Shown: one piece after another, positions 1 through 8,450 of the stretch | How positions within the stretch are numbered: the first letter of the stretch is position 1 | Layout of the letters: every line of letters starts with the position of its first letter | Assembly: GCF_014196615.1 (NCBI RefSeq) | Contig: NZ_JACIDY010000003.1 | Coordinates: 310,001-374,000, forward strand | Length of the DNA stretch: 64,000 bases | From: Novosphingobium fluoreni | GTDB lineage: Bacteria > Pseudomonadota > Alphaproteobacteria > Sphingomonadales > Sphingomonadaceae | Direction: 5' to 3' | Made by a program: the position numbers and the translations under genes | The notes under the pieces: model-generated | Databases searched by the model: none | Told to the model about the DNA's origin: nothing | The model's input: only the letters and a program-made list of their open reading frames with translations

Positions 1-592
1 CCCGCTGCTGACCGACGGCGGCGCTTTCGTGCAGTTGCAGGAAGAGTTCCGCCAGGCCTTCGAGATGACCGTGATCGACATGCCGCGCAGCATGCTGGTG
101 AACTTCCCGCAGTTGCTGGCAGAGGTGAACGTGGTGGTGCTGGTGACGGAGATGTCGCTCGCGTCGGCACGGGATTGCATCCGCCTGCTCTCGTGGGTGA
201 AGTCCAACGCACCGCATGCGCAAGTCATCGTGGCGGCGAACAAGGTTCAGGCCCAGTTCGCGGAAATCACCAAGGCCGATTTCGAAGCCTCTATCGAGCG
301 CAAGCTCACCCTGCTGGTGCCCTACGACATCAAGGGTTCCAGCAACGCCGCCAAGCTGGGCCAGACGTTCGCGCACTCCAATCGCGCCAGCAAGGCCGGG
401 GCCGCGATCCGCGAACTGGCGCATCTGGTGATCGGCAGCGCCGATGCGGCAGAGGTCGGCACCGCCACGAAGAAAACCCTGCTGGGCAAGTTCGACTTCA
501 AGGCGATGCTGCCCAAGCGGGACAAGTCCTCCGCACCGGCCAAGGCAAAGGTGAAGGGCAAGGTCAGCGCCGGGGGCAAGACCGGCCGTTGA
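1..592 (+). CDS. Flp/Tad pilus assembly protein TadZ/CpaE, C-terminal part (5' truncated)
   Basis: The reading frame is open from base 2 and runs off the left edge, so only the last 196 codons are present. The segment with VIDMPRS, then VVVLVTEMSLASARDCIRLL, resembles the C-terminal half of the MinD/ParA-like ATPase domain of TadZ/CpaE, which localises the Tad pilus machine at the cell pole. The last 30 residues are Lys/Ala-rich and probably disordered. The gene ends 49 bp before tadB on the same strand, which supports the pilus assignment. The Walker A region lies outside the window, so ATPase competence cannot be judged. No tadA/cpaF secretion ATPase lies between it and tadB. Confidence 0.75.
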   Translation, partial: PLLTDGGAFVQLQEEFRQAFEMTVIDMPRSMLVNFPQLLAEVNVVVLVTEMSLASARDCIRLLSWVKSNAPHAQVIVAANKVQAQFAEITKADFEASIERKLTLLVPYDIKGSSNAAKLGQTFAHSNRASKAGAAIRELAHLVIGSADAAEVGTATKKTLLGKFDFKAMLPKRDKSSAPAKAKVKGKVSAGGKTGR

Positions 593-641
593 GGCCCGTC
601 TGCCCACGATCGCGTGACCCTTTGAAAGCGAGATTACCGCT

Positions 642-1613
642 ATGAACATGCTCCACCTCCTGCTCGTTTCCGGCGGCCTGTTCGCCGCGCTGGCGATGGT
701 GTGGCTGGCGTTCGCGGGCCCCTCGCCGCAAAAGGAATCGGCCCGGCGTCTGGGCCAGGTGCGCTATCGCCATTCGGAAAGCGCCGTCGATCGCGTGGAA
801 GCGCAGATGCGCAAGGCTGTGGCGGCACGACGGCCCAAGATGCACCAGATCGCCGGCTCCAGCTCGCGCGTAGAAGCATTGGCGCTGCGGCTGCACCGCA
901 CCGGCAAGGACTGGACGCTGCAGCAGTACCTGATGGTCTCTGGTGGTCTGTTTGTGGTCGTGGCGGGGCTGGTGTTCCTCAAATCCGGCGCGCCGATCCT
1001 GGCGCTGGTGATCGGCCTGTTCGTTGGTGCCGGCGTACCCCATGTCGTGGTCGGCCATCTGGTGAAGAAGCGCACGACGCAATTCATCGTGAAGTTTCCG
1101 GATGCGATCGAACTGCTGGTGCGCGGTTTGCGCTCTGGCCTTCCCGTGTCCGAAACGCTCAGCATCGTGGCCACCGAAGTTCCCGGCCCTGTGGGCGAGG
1201 AGTTCAAGCTGATCACCGAACGTATCAAGATCGGCAAGACCATGGAGGACGCGCTCCAGGACACGGCGAACCGGCTCGATATGGCGGAGTTCAGCTTCTT
1301 TTGCATCACGCTGGCCATCCAGCGCGAGACCGGCGGCAACTTGGCCGAAACGTTGGCCAACTTGTCCGACGTGCTGCGCAAGCGCGCGCAGATGAAGCTG
1401 AAGATCAGGGCGATGAGCTCGGAATCGAAGGCATCGGCCTATATCGTCGGCTCGCTGCCGTTCATCGTCTTCGGCCTGATCTATTGGGTCAATCCGCTTT
1501 ATCTGGGCAAGTTCTTCATCGACGAGCGGCTGATGGTGACGGGCTTTGGCGGCATGGTTTGGATGAGCATGGGCGCCTTCATCATGGCCAAGATGGTCAG
1601 CTTCGAAATCTGA
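642..1613 (+). CDS. tadB: Flp pilus assembly inner-membrane protein TadB
   Basis: This 323-residue protein has hydrophobic segments at residues 4-26 and about 95-130 and a pair near the C-terminus (about 265-320), the layout of the type II secretion F (GspF) family. The central cytoplasmic domain contains the family stretch with FPDAIELLVRGLRSGLPVSE (residues near 147-166). TadB and TadC together form the inner-membrane platform of the Flp/Tad type IV pilus and work with the TadA ATPase. It lies 49 bp after the tadZ fragment and 16 bp before tadC, clearly one operon. The ATG at 642 gives the normal family length. Confidence 0.9.
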   Translation: MNMLHLLLVSGGLFAALAMVWLAFAGPSPQKESARRLGQVRYRHSESAVDRVEAQMRKAVAARRPKMHQIAGSSSRVEALALRLHRTGKDWTLQQYLMVSGGLFVVVAGLVFLKSGAPILALVIGLFVGAGVPHVVVGHLVKKRTTQFIVKFPDAIELLVRGLRSGLPVSETLSIVATEVPGPVGEEFKLITERIKIGKTMEDALQDTANRLDMAEFSFFCITLAIQRETGGNLAETLANLSDVLRKRAQMKLKIRAMSSESKASAYIVGSLPFIVFGLIYWVNPLYLGKFFIDERLMVTGFGGMVWMSMGAFIMAKMVSFEI

Positions 1614-1629
1614 CCGGGGACTTACGCAC

Positions 1630-2640
1630 ATGCTCACCCAACCCGCCGGTCCGACCATCCTGGGCTTCGATGTCGTCTTTATCGGCACGCTGCTGATCGC
1701 CGTCGCCGCTGCCGCCGTGATCTTCGCGATCTACACCGCGATCACCGTGCGCGATCCGATGGCCAAGCGCGTTAAGGCGCTGGGCGAGCGGCGCGAACAG
1801 TTGAAGGCCGGTATCGCCGTCGCCCCGCGCAAACGCCAGAGCGTGGTGCGCCGCACCGAGGCGACCGACAAGCTGACGAACGTGCTCGGCTCGTTCAAGA
1901 TGCTGCAGGACAGCCAGATCAAGGCCGTCCAGCAGAAGCTGTTCCAGGCGGGTATCCGCAAGAAGGAATATGCCGTCGCCGTCATCTTCGCGCGCCTTGT
2001 CGCGCCGATCGTGCTGGGAACGGTCGTGGGCCTGCTCGTCTATTGGGTAGAGTATTGGCCGGAGTGGAGCAGCTTCAAGCGGTTCATGGCCTTCGCCTTC
2101 GCCGTTGGCGCCGGCTACAAAGGCCCGGACATCTTCCTGCAGAACAAGATCACCAAGCGCACCGATGCCATCCGCAAGGGTCTGCCCGACGCGCTCGACC
2201 TGCTGGTGATCTGTGCCGAAGCCGGCCTCACCGTGGATGCCGCGTTTGACCGCGTGGCGCGTGAACTGGGCCGCGCCTATCCCGAGCTGGGCGATGAATT
2301 CGCGCTCACCTCGATCGAGCTGGCGTTCCTGACCGACCGCCGCATGGCATTCGAAAACCTGTCTTACCGCGTGAACCTTGATTCCGTGCGCGGCGTCGTC
2401 ACCACGATGATCCAGACCGAGCGCTACGGCACGCCGCTCGCTTCGGCGCTACGCGTGCTTTCGGCCGAGTTCCGCAACGAGCGCATGATGCGCGCAGAGG
2501 AAAAAGCCGCGCGCCTGCCCGCGATCATGACGATACCGCTGATCCTATTCATCCTGCCGGTGCTGTTCATCGTGATCCTGGGGCCGGCGGCATGCTCCAT
2601 CGCAGACGCATTCTCGGGCGGTGGCCCCGGCGCGAAGTAG
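1630..2640 (+). CDS. tadC: Flp pilus assembly inner-membrane protein TadC
   Basis: This 336-residue GspF-type membrane protein is the partner of TadB. It has hydrophobic segments at residues 15-40, about 115-160 and 295-330. The GspF core motif with GLPDALDLLVICAEAGLTVD (around residue 185) matches TadC. The protein would complete the inner-membrane platform for Flp pilus export. The last gene of the visible tad operon, it is followed by 375 bp without a gene and then an unrelated receptor. The tadD gene that often follows is absent here. Confidence 0.9.
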   Translation: MLTQPAGPTILGFDVVFIGTLLIAVAAAAVIFAIYTAITVRDPMAKRVKALGERREQLKAGIAVAPRKRQSVVRRTEATDKLTNVLGSFKMLQDSQIKAVQQKLFQAGIRKKEYAVAVIFARLVAPIVLGTVVGLLVYWVEYWPEWSSFKRFMAFAFAVGAGYKGPDIFLQNKITKRTDAIRKGLPDALDLLVICAEAGLTVDAAFDRVARELGRAYPELGDEFALTSIELAFLTDRRMAFENLSYRVNLDSVRGVVTTMIQTERYGTPLASALRVLSAEFRNERMMRAEEKAARLPAIMTIPLILFILPVLFIVILGPAACSIADAFSGGGPGAK

Positions 2641-3015
2641 CGCCGGGCCATCACAGGCGTTCGCCGACGAATATCGCCGCCCGCCCGTTACATCCGCCGA
2701 TGCAGGCGCTGCCACGCATTTGAACGGTCAGGATTAGAACACGACCAATATGCAACAGTCCGTATACCGGCAGAAGTCACCGCGTTGTGCGCCCTTTAGC
2801 CCTTGTCCCGCGATTGCGGGACAAGCACTGTGGCGTTAAAAACACAGTTCCCGATCGATCTGTTTAGCTCCCCTAAATCTAGTTGAACGCCGGCAATGCT
2901 CAGGCAACAACTCGAATATGGCAGTTCAGCGTCACAGCGGGGCAAGCCGGCATCCGAGTAGTTCAGCGGGTCAAATCAAGCCTGGGCGCTCGAAAGCAAC
3001 AAGGGACACAACACA
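2641..3015. other. Intergenic region between tadC and the first TonB-dependent receptor
   Basis: No convincing coding frame is seen in this 375-bp stretch. It holds a perfect 10-bp inverted repeat (2802-2825) and, at its right end, the purine-rich AAGGGACA that serves as ribosome binding site for the GTG start at 3016. The stretch around 2840-2885 is relatively AT-rich and is the likeliest place for the receptor promoter, but no promoter boxes are recognised with confidence. Confidence 0.5.
2802..2825. repeat. Perfect 10-bp inverted repeat, 4-nt loop
   Basis: Arms CTTGTCCCGC (2802-2811) and GCGGGACAAG (2816-2825) are separated by GATT. The hairpin is strong, but no T-run follows on either side, so it is not a canonical intrinsic terminator. 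It could still separate tadC transcription from the receptor gene or act as an operator. Confidence 0.5.
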
Positions 3016-5880
3016 GTGACAACCTCCTTCAAGAAGGCCGCGCTCCTCAGCGCAACCTGCCTCGGAGCCTTCGCCGGACTGGCCTCATCGCCGGTTCAAG
3101 CACAGGACGCCCCGACCAGCACGCCCGCCGGCACAGCAGCCGACGCCGCCCCGGCCGACGCCATCGTCGTCACCGGCTCGCGCATCGCCCGTCGTAATCT
3201 TGAGACCGCTGCACCTGTCGCCGTGGTTTCCAGCGAAGAATTCAAGCTTTCGGGCGCAGTCAACGTCGAGCAGGTGATCAACACTTTGCCGCAGGTAATT
3301 CCTGGCGTGAACTCGTTCTCGAACAATCCTGGCGGTGGCGTTTCCACGCTGAACCTGCGCGGCCTGGGCGACAAGCGCACGCTGGTCCTTGTAAACAGCC
3401 GTCGCTGGATGTTCTACGATACCTCGCAAGTCGTTGACGTGAACACGATCCCGTCGTTCCTGATCGACAACGTCGAAATCGTCACCGGTGGCGCTTCGGC
3501 AGTCTACGGTTCGGATGCTGTCTCGGGCGTCGTCAACTTCCGTCTGAAGAACGTGCAAGGCGTCGAAGCCGGCGCGCAGTACAACCTGACCCAGCGCGGC
3601 GATGGCCGGCGTTACGAAGCCTACGTCGCACTTGGTTCCGAATTCGCGGAAGGCCGCGGCCACGCCACTGTTTTCGCCGAGTACTACAAGCGTGCCTCGA
3701 TCGGCCAGGGCGCGCGCAAGTTCTCGCGCAACATCCTGACGGACGATGGCGCGGGTGGCTATGAGTTCGGTGGTTCCTCCACCACTCCGAACGGCCGCTT
3801 CACCTCGACATACGCAGCAGCGGATTGCCCCACCGGCAACATCTTCTGCGGCGGCGGCGCATACTTCACCGCCCCCGGCGTTTCCCGTCCGCGTACCGGC
3901 GCGGATGTTTATAACTACGCCCCTGACAACTACTTGATGGTGCCGCAGGAGCGCTATCTGCTGGGTGGCTACGGTGACTATGAAATCGGCAACGGCCACA
4001 CTGCTTATGTAGAGGCGACTTTCACCAATAACCGCGTGAAGAACCTGCTGGCTTCCACGCCAGTGACGGGCACGTTCCAGGTCGATATCAACAGCGTCTC
4101 GCCGTTCATCTCGGCAGCGAACGCGGCATCTCTTCGTCAGTTGGACGCGATCGCCGGCAATGGTAACCGTGTGGTGGGTGACGGCATCGTGCCGATCGCC
4201 GTGCAGCGTCGCATCAACGAAAGCGGCGGCCGCCTTCAGGAAGACGAGCGCAACTCGTTCCGCGCCCTCATCGGCATGAAGGGTCCGATCACTGACCGCT
4301 TCAATTACGACGTGTACTACATGTATGCGCGTACCCGGAACTCGCAGGTGCAGGATGGCAACATCTCGCGCTCCGCGTTCCAGGCGGGCCTGAACGGTGT
4401 CGGCACGCCGATCAACATCTTCGGCCCCGGCACGCTCTCGCCAGCGGCGCTGAATGCCATCACGATCCGCTCGCAGAACGGTGACGTTTCCGCCCTTCAA
4501 GTCGCCAGCGCATCGGTCAGCGGTTCGCTGTTCAACCTGGGCTGGGGTGGTGATGATGTCGGCATCGCGATCGGCGGTGAATACCGCAAGGTCTCCTCGC
4601 GCTTCATCCCGGACACCGCGCTTTCGTCAGGTGACGTGATCGGCTTCAACGCCGGTCAGCCGACCGACGGCAGCTACAACGTGAAGGAAGCTTTCGCCGA
4701 ACTTCGCGTGCCGATTGCCGCGGACCGTCCTGGCATTTCCCGTCTCGAAGTGACCGGCGCCGTTCGTTACTCCGACTATTCGCTGGATGCTGTAGGCGGT
4801 GTGTGGACGTATTCGGGTGCGGCAGAGTACGCCCCGGTTCGGGACATCACGTTCCGTGGTCAATATCAGCGTGCCATCCGCGCGCCCAACGTGGCTGAAT
4901 TGTTCGGCGGTCAGTTCGTCAACTTCCCAACCGCGGTTGATCCTTGCGCTGTTGCCAGCGCTGCCGGTAACGCCACTGTTCGTAACTTGTGTATCGCTAC
5001 CGGCGTACCAGCGGCGGCTGTGGGAACTGCAGGCCTCCAGATCAACACGCAGATCCAGGGGAACTTCGGTGGCAACCCGAACTTGCAGCAGGAAACCTCG
5101 GATTCCTATACTGCTGGCGTGGTAGTGCGACCGTCCTTCATCCCGGGCCTGTCGTTCACGGCGGACTGGTTCAAGATCAAGATCGACGGTGCGATCGACG
5201 CTCTCGGCGGTGGTCTCGCAAACTCGCTATCACTGTGCTATAACGTTATCCAGAACATCAACAGCCCGTATTGCCAGGCCTTTGTCGGCACTCGCAACGC
5301 CCTGGGCCAGTTCGATGGTGAGGTGAACCCACAAGTCCTCAACGCCAATACCGGTGGCCTCAAGTCAGAGGGTGTTGACTTCGAGCTGAACTACGTTCGC
5401 CCTCTGAACTTCGGTCTGGCTGGTGAATCGTCGAAGATCTCGTTCAACACCGTCGCGACTTACACTTACAAGCAGATCATAACCCCGGTTCAGGATCTCT
5501 CAGACCAGTTCACCAATTGCGCAGGCAAGTTCGGTGCCCTCGTTTGCGGCAATCCGATCCCCAAGTGGAAGTGGACGAGCCGTCTTTCCTGGATCGATGG
5601 CCCCGTCACCACCAGCTTCCGGTGGCGTCACCTGTCTTCGGTGCGCGATGACGATCCTTCGACGGACTACACCGCCGAACGTCTCAAGGCCTACAACGTG
5701 TTTGACTTGTCGTTTAGCGTAGATGCCACGGAGAGCTTCAATCTCTCATTCGGTGTCAACAACCTGCTGGACAAGAAGCCGCTGCTGTCGGGCGATAACC
5801 AGGAGCAGGCGAATACCTATCCTGGCACCTACGATGTGCTTGGCCGCGACTTCTTCATCTCGGGTCGAGTGAAGTTCTAA
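3016..5880 (+). CDS. TonB-dependent outer-membrane receptor (receptor 1)
   Basis: This 954-residue receptor has a signal peptide (residues 1-29, ending PVQAQ), a short Pro/Ala linker with a TonB-box-like DAIVVTGSR (about 48-56), a plug domain with LNLRGLGDKRTLVLVNSRR (about 114-132) and a 22-strand-type beta barrel ending in Phe (FISGRVKF), the usual outer-membrane signature. No N-terminal STN signalling domain is present. Such receptors import ligands across the outer membrane using TonB/ExbBD energy; the ligand here is unknown. The GTG start follows AAGGGACA at good spacing, the same arrangement as in the second receptor at 11050. An intrinsic terminator follows directly. Its neighbours are 2OG-Fe(II) oxygenases, which suggests a ligand or process needing oxidative modification. 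Confidence 0.9.
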   Translation: MTTSFKKAALLSATCLGAFAGLASSPVQAQDAPTSTPAGTAADAAPADAIVVTGSRIARRNLETAAPVAVVSSEEFKLSGAVNVEQVINTLPQVIPGVNSFSNNPGGGVSTLNLRGLGDKRTLVLVNSRRWMFYDTSQVVDVNTIPSFLIDNVEIVTGGASAVYGSDAVSGVVNFRLKNVQGVEAGAQYNLTQRGDGRRYEAYVALGSEFAEGRGHATVFAEYYKRASIGQGARKFSRNILTDDGAGGYEFGGSSTTPNGRFTSTYAAADCPTGNIFCGGGAYFTAPGVSRPRTGADVYNYAPDNYLMVPQERYLLGGYGDYEIGNGHTAYVEATFTNNRVKNLLASTPVTGTFQVDINSVSPFISAANAASLRQLDAIAGNGNRVVGDGIVPIAVQRRINESGGRLQEDERNSFRALIGMKGPITDRFNYDVYYMYARTRNSQVQDGNISRSAFQAGLNGVGTPINIFGPGTLSPAALNAITIRSQNGDVSALQVASASVSGSLFNLGWGGDDVGIAIGGEYRKVSSRFIPDTALSSGDVIGFNAGQPTDGSYNVKEAFAELRVPIAADRPGISRLEVTGAVRYSDYSLDAVGGVWTYSGAAEYAPVRDITFRGQYQRAIRAPNVAELFGGQFVNFPTAVDPCAVASAAGNATVRNLCIATGVPAAAVGTAGLQINTQIQGNFGGNPNLQQETSDSYTAGVVVRPSFIPGLSFTADWFKIKIDGAIDALGGGLANSLSLCYNVIQNINSPYCQAFVGTRNALGQFDGEVNPQVLNANTGGLKSEGVDFELNYVRPLNFGLAGESSKISFNTVATYTYKQIITPVQDLSDQFTNCAGKFGALVCGNPIPKWKWTSRLSWIDGPVTTSFRWRHLSSVRDDDPSTDYTAERLKAYNVFDLSFSVDATESFNLSFGVNNLLDKKPLLSGDNQEQANTYPGTYDVLGRDFFISGRVKF

Positions 5881-5905
5881 GGCTGAATAACGTAGTCTAA
5901 AACGT

Positions 5906-5938
5906 GGGCGGGGAGCGTAAGCTCTCCGCCCTTTTTTG
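5906..5938 (+). terminator. Intrinsic terminator of receptor 1
   Basis: An 11-bp stem (5906-5916 with 5921-5931, one G-T pair) with loop GTAA is followed by six T residues. It sits 25 bp after the receptor stop codon and 10 bp before the stop of the convergent gene. Confidence 0.85.
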
Positions 5939-5947
5939 TTGGTTGGT

Positions 5948-7636
5948 TCAGGCGGGAGCGGCGTCGAAGGCGACGGTCAGGCGGTGGCCGCCGGTGAACG
6001 GGCGAGTGCCGTGATAAAGCGTGCTGGGGAACAGGGCGAGCGTGCCTTCGCGGGGCTCGAACAGGGTCGTGGGTGCAAGGTCCAGGCCCAGGTCCGGTGG
6101 CGCGCCGCCGATTTCCAGCCAGCCGTCTTTATTCACCGCGTCGATTGTCTCGGGCAACCGCATGTAGAGCGCGGAAGACAGCATTCCCTGCGGATGGATA
6201 TGCACCTCATGCTGCCCGTTCGCCGCCAGGCGGACGGACCAGGAACCAGCGATCCGCCACGGCGCATCGCGATGACGCAGCAGCGGATGATGTTCGTCCG
6301 CGGGCGGCAATTGGGCGCGGTGCCTTTCCAGCGCGGCCTGGATCGCGCGTTGCAGTTGCCGCAGTTCCGGTTCGAGACGCGCGAACAACGCGCCGCGTGT
6401 CTGCGTGCCGCCGCGCACGGATTGGCCGATCGGCTGGGCCGAAGCATCGTGCAGCCGATCCAGCACGGCTACCGCACCGGCAAAGTCCGCCGCTTCCTCT
6501 TCCAGCGGCACGCGATCGATCAGGCCCGGCTGGCCGTGCAACCACGCTTCGCGCTCATCACCAACCTTGCGCCAGGCGAGGCTGCGCAGGGCCCAGCCTT
6601 CGATACTTTCCGGCTGGTCTTGCAGATGGCGCCCCAGCAGCGCCTCGGCGCGATCGGGCTCTCCCAGACGCAGGCGATGGCGCGCGGCGACGAGGCGTGC
6701 GGCGGGTGTATCCTCGCCCAGGCGCGCGATAAGGCCGCTCGCCCGATCGCAATCACCCACCCGACTGGCAGTCGCGGCGGCGAGGAGCAGGATGCGCGGA
6801 TCGTTAGGGTGCGCCTGCGCGGCACGGATCGCGACTTGCGCCGCCAGATCGTGGCGAGCGACACCGGCCAGCGCCTCGCTCCAGCTAAGGTACAAGTCCG
6901 CGGCTTGGGTCGGAGCCTTGGCGATGGCAACTGCGTAATGCGCGGCAAACTCCGTCTCCGATGCGCCCGCAGCGTACGCCAGTTGCGCGCGCAGCTTTTG
7001 CGCTTCGGGCCAGCCCGGCAAGGCATCGGCCACTTGCTGGGCGATCGCGCGCGCGTCAGCCGCGGCGCCACCTGCGTCAAGCGCCATGGCGCGGCCCAGC
7101 CATAGCTCTGGGTTGCCGCTGTCGACGCCAAGCGCCTGCTCATAGCGGCCGGGCGCATCATCCTCGCCCCGTTCCAGCGCGATACGGGCGCGGCCGTGGA
7201 GCGACAGGCCATGCTGAGGCGAGAGCGCCAGGGCACGGTCATAGCTGTGCGCTGCGGCATCCAGATCGGCGGCCTGCCGCTCCAGCCCGGCCCGGACCGA
7301 CCAGTACCGCACTTCGCGCGCCGCCAGGGTCTGCACTTTAGCCAGCCGGTCGAGCGCGGTCGAAACCTCACCCGCTTCTCCCAAGGCGATGGCGTGATTG
7401 ATCACGAACTCGGCAGAGCGCGGGTTCAGCTTCGTGGCGCGTTCATAGAGGGCCAGAGCCCTTGCGGTCTGTCCCAGTCGCAAAGCGGAGCCCGCCGCGC
7501 TGTTGGCCAGGGCCGCGTCACCGGGCGCCGCCGCCATCGCCTGATCGAACAACGGCGCCGCACCCGCGCCGTCTCCCCGCTTCTCAGCGGCCAAGGCCTG
7601 TTCACGCAGCAGAGCTGGCGATGCGACCCGGCTCAC
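5948..7636 (-). CDS. TPR-repeat protein with C-terminal putative 2OG-Fe(II) oxygenase domain
   Basis: This 562-residue protein begins at a GTG that overlaps the stop of the upstream oxygenase gene (GTGA, 7633-7636), so the two are probably translationally coupled. Residues 5-380 are tetratricopeptide-type helical repeats rich in Ala/Leu, with units such as ALALYERATKLNPRSAEFVI. The last 110 residues resemble the 2OG-FeII_Oxy_5 family: HVHIHPQG gives a His-x-His pair near 479/481, and a later His (about 542, in YHGTRP) and Arg (about 552, in GGHRLTVAF) complete the expected iron and 2-oxoglutarate ligands. The TPR part may bind the protein or peptide that the oxygenase modifies. The frame stays open upstream to 7819, but that stretch overlaps the neighbouring gene and reads as a shadow. 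The substrate is unknown. Confidence 0.75.
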   Translation of the reverse strand: MSRVASPALLREQALAAEKRGDGAGAAPLFDQAMAAAPGDAALANSAAGSALRLGQTARALALYERATKLNPRSAEFVINHAIALGEAGEVSTALDRLAKVQTLAAREVRYWSVRAGLERQAADLDAAAHSYDRALALSPQHGLSLHGRARIALERGEDDAPGRYEQALGVDSGNPELWLGRAMALDAGGAAADARAIAQQVADALPGWPEAQKLRAQLAYAAGASETEFAAHYAVAIAKAPTQAADLYLSWSEALAGVARHDLAAQVAIRAAQAHPNDPRILLLAAATASRVGDCDRASGLIARLGEDTPAARLVAARHRLRLGEPDRAEALLGRHLQDQPESIEGWALRSLAWRKVGDEREAWLHGQPGLIDRVPLEEEAADFAGAVAVLDRLHDASAQPIGQSVRGGTQTRGALFARLEPELRQLQRAIQAALERHRAQLPPADEHHPLLRHRDAPWRIAGSWSVRLAANGQHEVHIHPQGMLSSALYMRLPETIDAVNKDGWLEIGGAPPDLGLDLAPTTLFEPREGTLALFPSTLYHGTRPFTGGHRLTVAFDAAPA

Positions 7637-8361
7637 CGATCGCGCACCCAGCCCGTGATCGCGAACCGCCCGACCGGGGCGAACGGCGGCACATAGCCGA
7701 CATTGTGCGGCTGCGGCACCGCGAACAAGTTGAGTGCGTTGAAACGAGGACGCCACCCCTCGATGATGTCGCCCTGATCGTCGAAGAAGTTCAGATAGCC
7801 GCCCCAGTCCGGCTTCCACTCCCGCGCGAAGTTCAGGACATAGGCGACGCGCCAGCCATCGGCGACTTGGCTGTCGTTATGCAGGCCCAGAAAGTCTCCA
7901 CCCGCGTATAACGTCGCCTGTGCATCGGCCTTGAGGAGCGTGGGGATGCCGGTCACTTCGCGAACAAGGTCGAGAAACGGCTGATCGTTCAAGTGCTCCA
8001 CCAGCAGGTCCATCGGCGATCCGGGGTTCGCCTGCGCCAGATAGGCTTCCACCATGGCGAAACTGTTGAAGCGGAAGGCGTAGTCGCCCTTGCCCGCGGC
8101 CTGTTGCAGCACCTGGGCAATCTCCTGCCGCCGCGTAATCGGCATCGCAGCGAGTTGCTCCGATGTCATGCGTTGCGGAGCATGGTCGCTCGCCTGCCAG
8201 GCAAAACCCCATGGCACCTGACTTTCCAGGATATCGCGAATGACGTTGGCCGTGCGCTCGGTCAGCACATCGCGCACTTGCACCCGGCCATGTTCGCGAT
8301 ATCGGCGCTGCAGGTCCGCGCGATCAAGATCGGGATTGATCTCGAAAAGGGGAATGGTCAC
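7633..8361 (-). CDS. 2OG-Fe(II) oxygenase (prolyl-hydroxylase-like), copy A
   Basis: This 242-residue cytoplasmic protein carries the double-stranded beta-helix signature of Fe(II)/2-oxoglutarate dioxygenases: H161-x-D163 (in FLGLHNDSQ), H219 (PQPHNVGY) and R232 (GRFAITGW). It is a paralog of the gene at 8451 on the other strand; both begin with a V-T-x-x-L-x-P motif and share YRE-GRV, DAQAT-YA-GDFL and AITGW. The GTG at 8361 is preferred because AGAGAGG lies just upstream and because it aligns with the paralog start; an upstream GTG at 8403 is open in frame but adds unconserved residues. It is first in a two-gene unit with the TPR-oxygenase. The family includes Tpa1-like prolyl hydroxylases; the true substrate is unknown. 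Confidence 0.75.
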   Translation of the reverse strand: MTIPLFEINPDLDRADLQRRYREHGRVQVRDVLTERTANVIRDILESQVPWGFAWQASDHAPQRMTSEQLAAMPITRRQEIAQVLQQAAGKGDYAFRFNSFAMVEAYLAQANPGSPMDLLVEHLNDQPFLDLVREVTGIPTLLKADAQATLYAGGDFLGLHNDSQVADGWRVAYVLNFAREWKPDWGGYLNFFDDQGDIIEGWRPRFNALNLFAVPQPHNVGYVPPFAPVGRFAITGWVRDR

Positions 8362-8450
8362 GCAGGTGGCCTCTCTTGAACAGGCGTGGCGATATACAGG
8401 CACGGCGCACGCTTTGAGAACGGCGCGGTTTGGTGCATGTCGTCGCGGCT
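8362..8450. promoter_or_regulatory. Shared divergent promoter region between oxygenases A and B
   Basis: The two paralogous oxygenase genes diverge from this 89-bp spacer, which must hold both transcription starts unless one lies inside a coding region. AGAGAGG near 8366-8374 (minus strand) serves gene A. No unambiguous -35/-10 pair is recognised. Confidence 0.45.

Noticed and set aside
7637..7819. Longer start for the TPR-oxygenase gene
   Set aside because: It overlaps the end of oxygenase A in another frame. The GTG at 7636 forms a clean GTGA junction.
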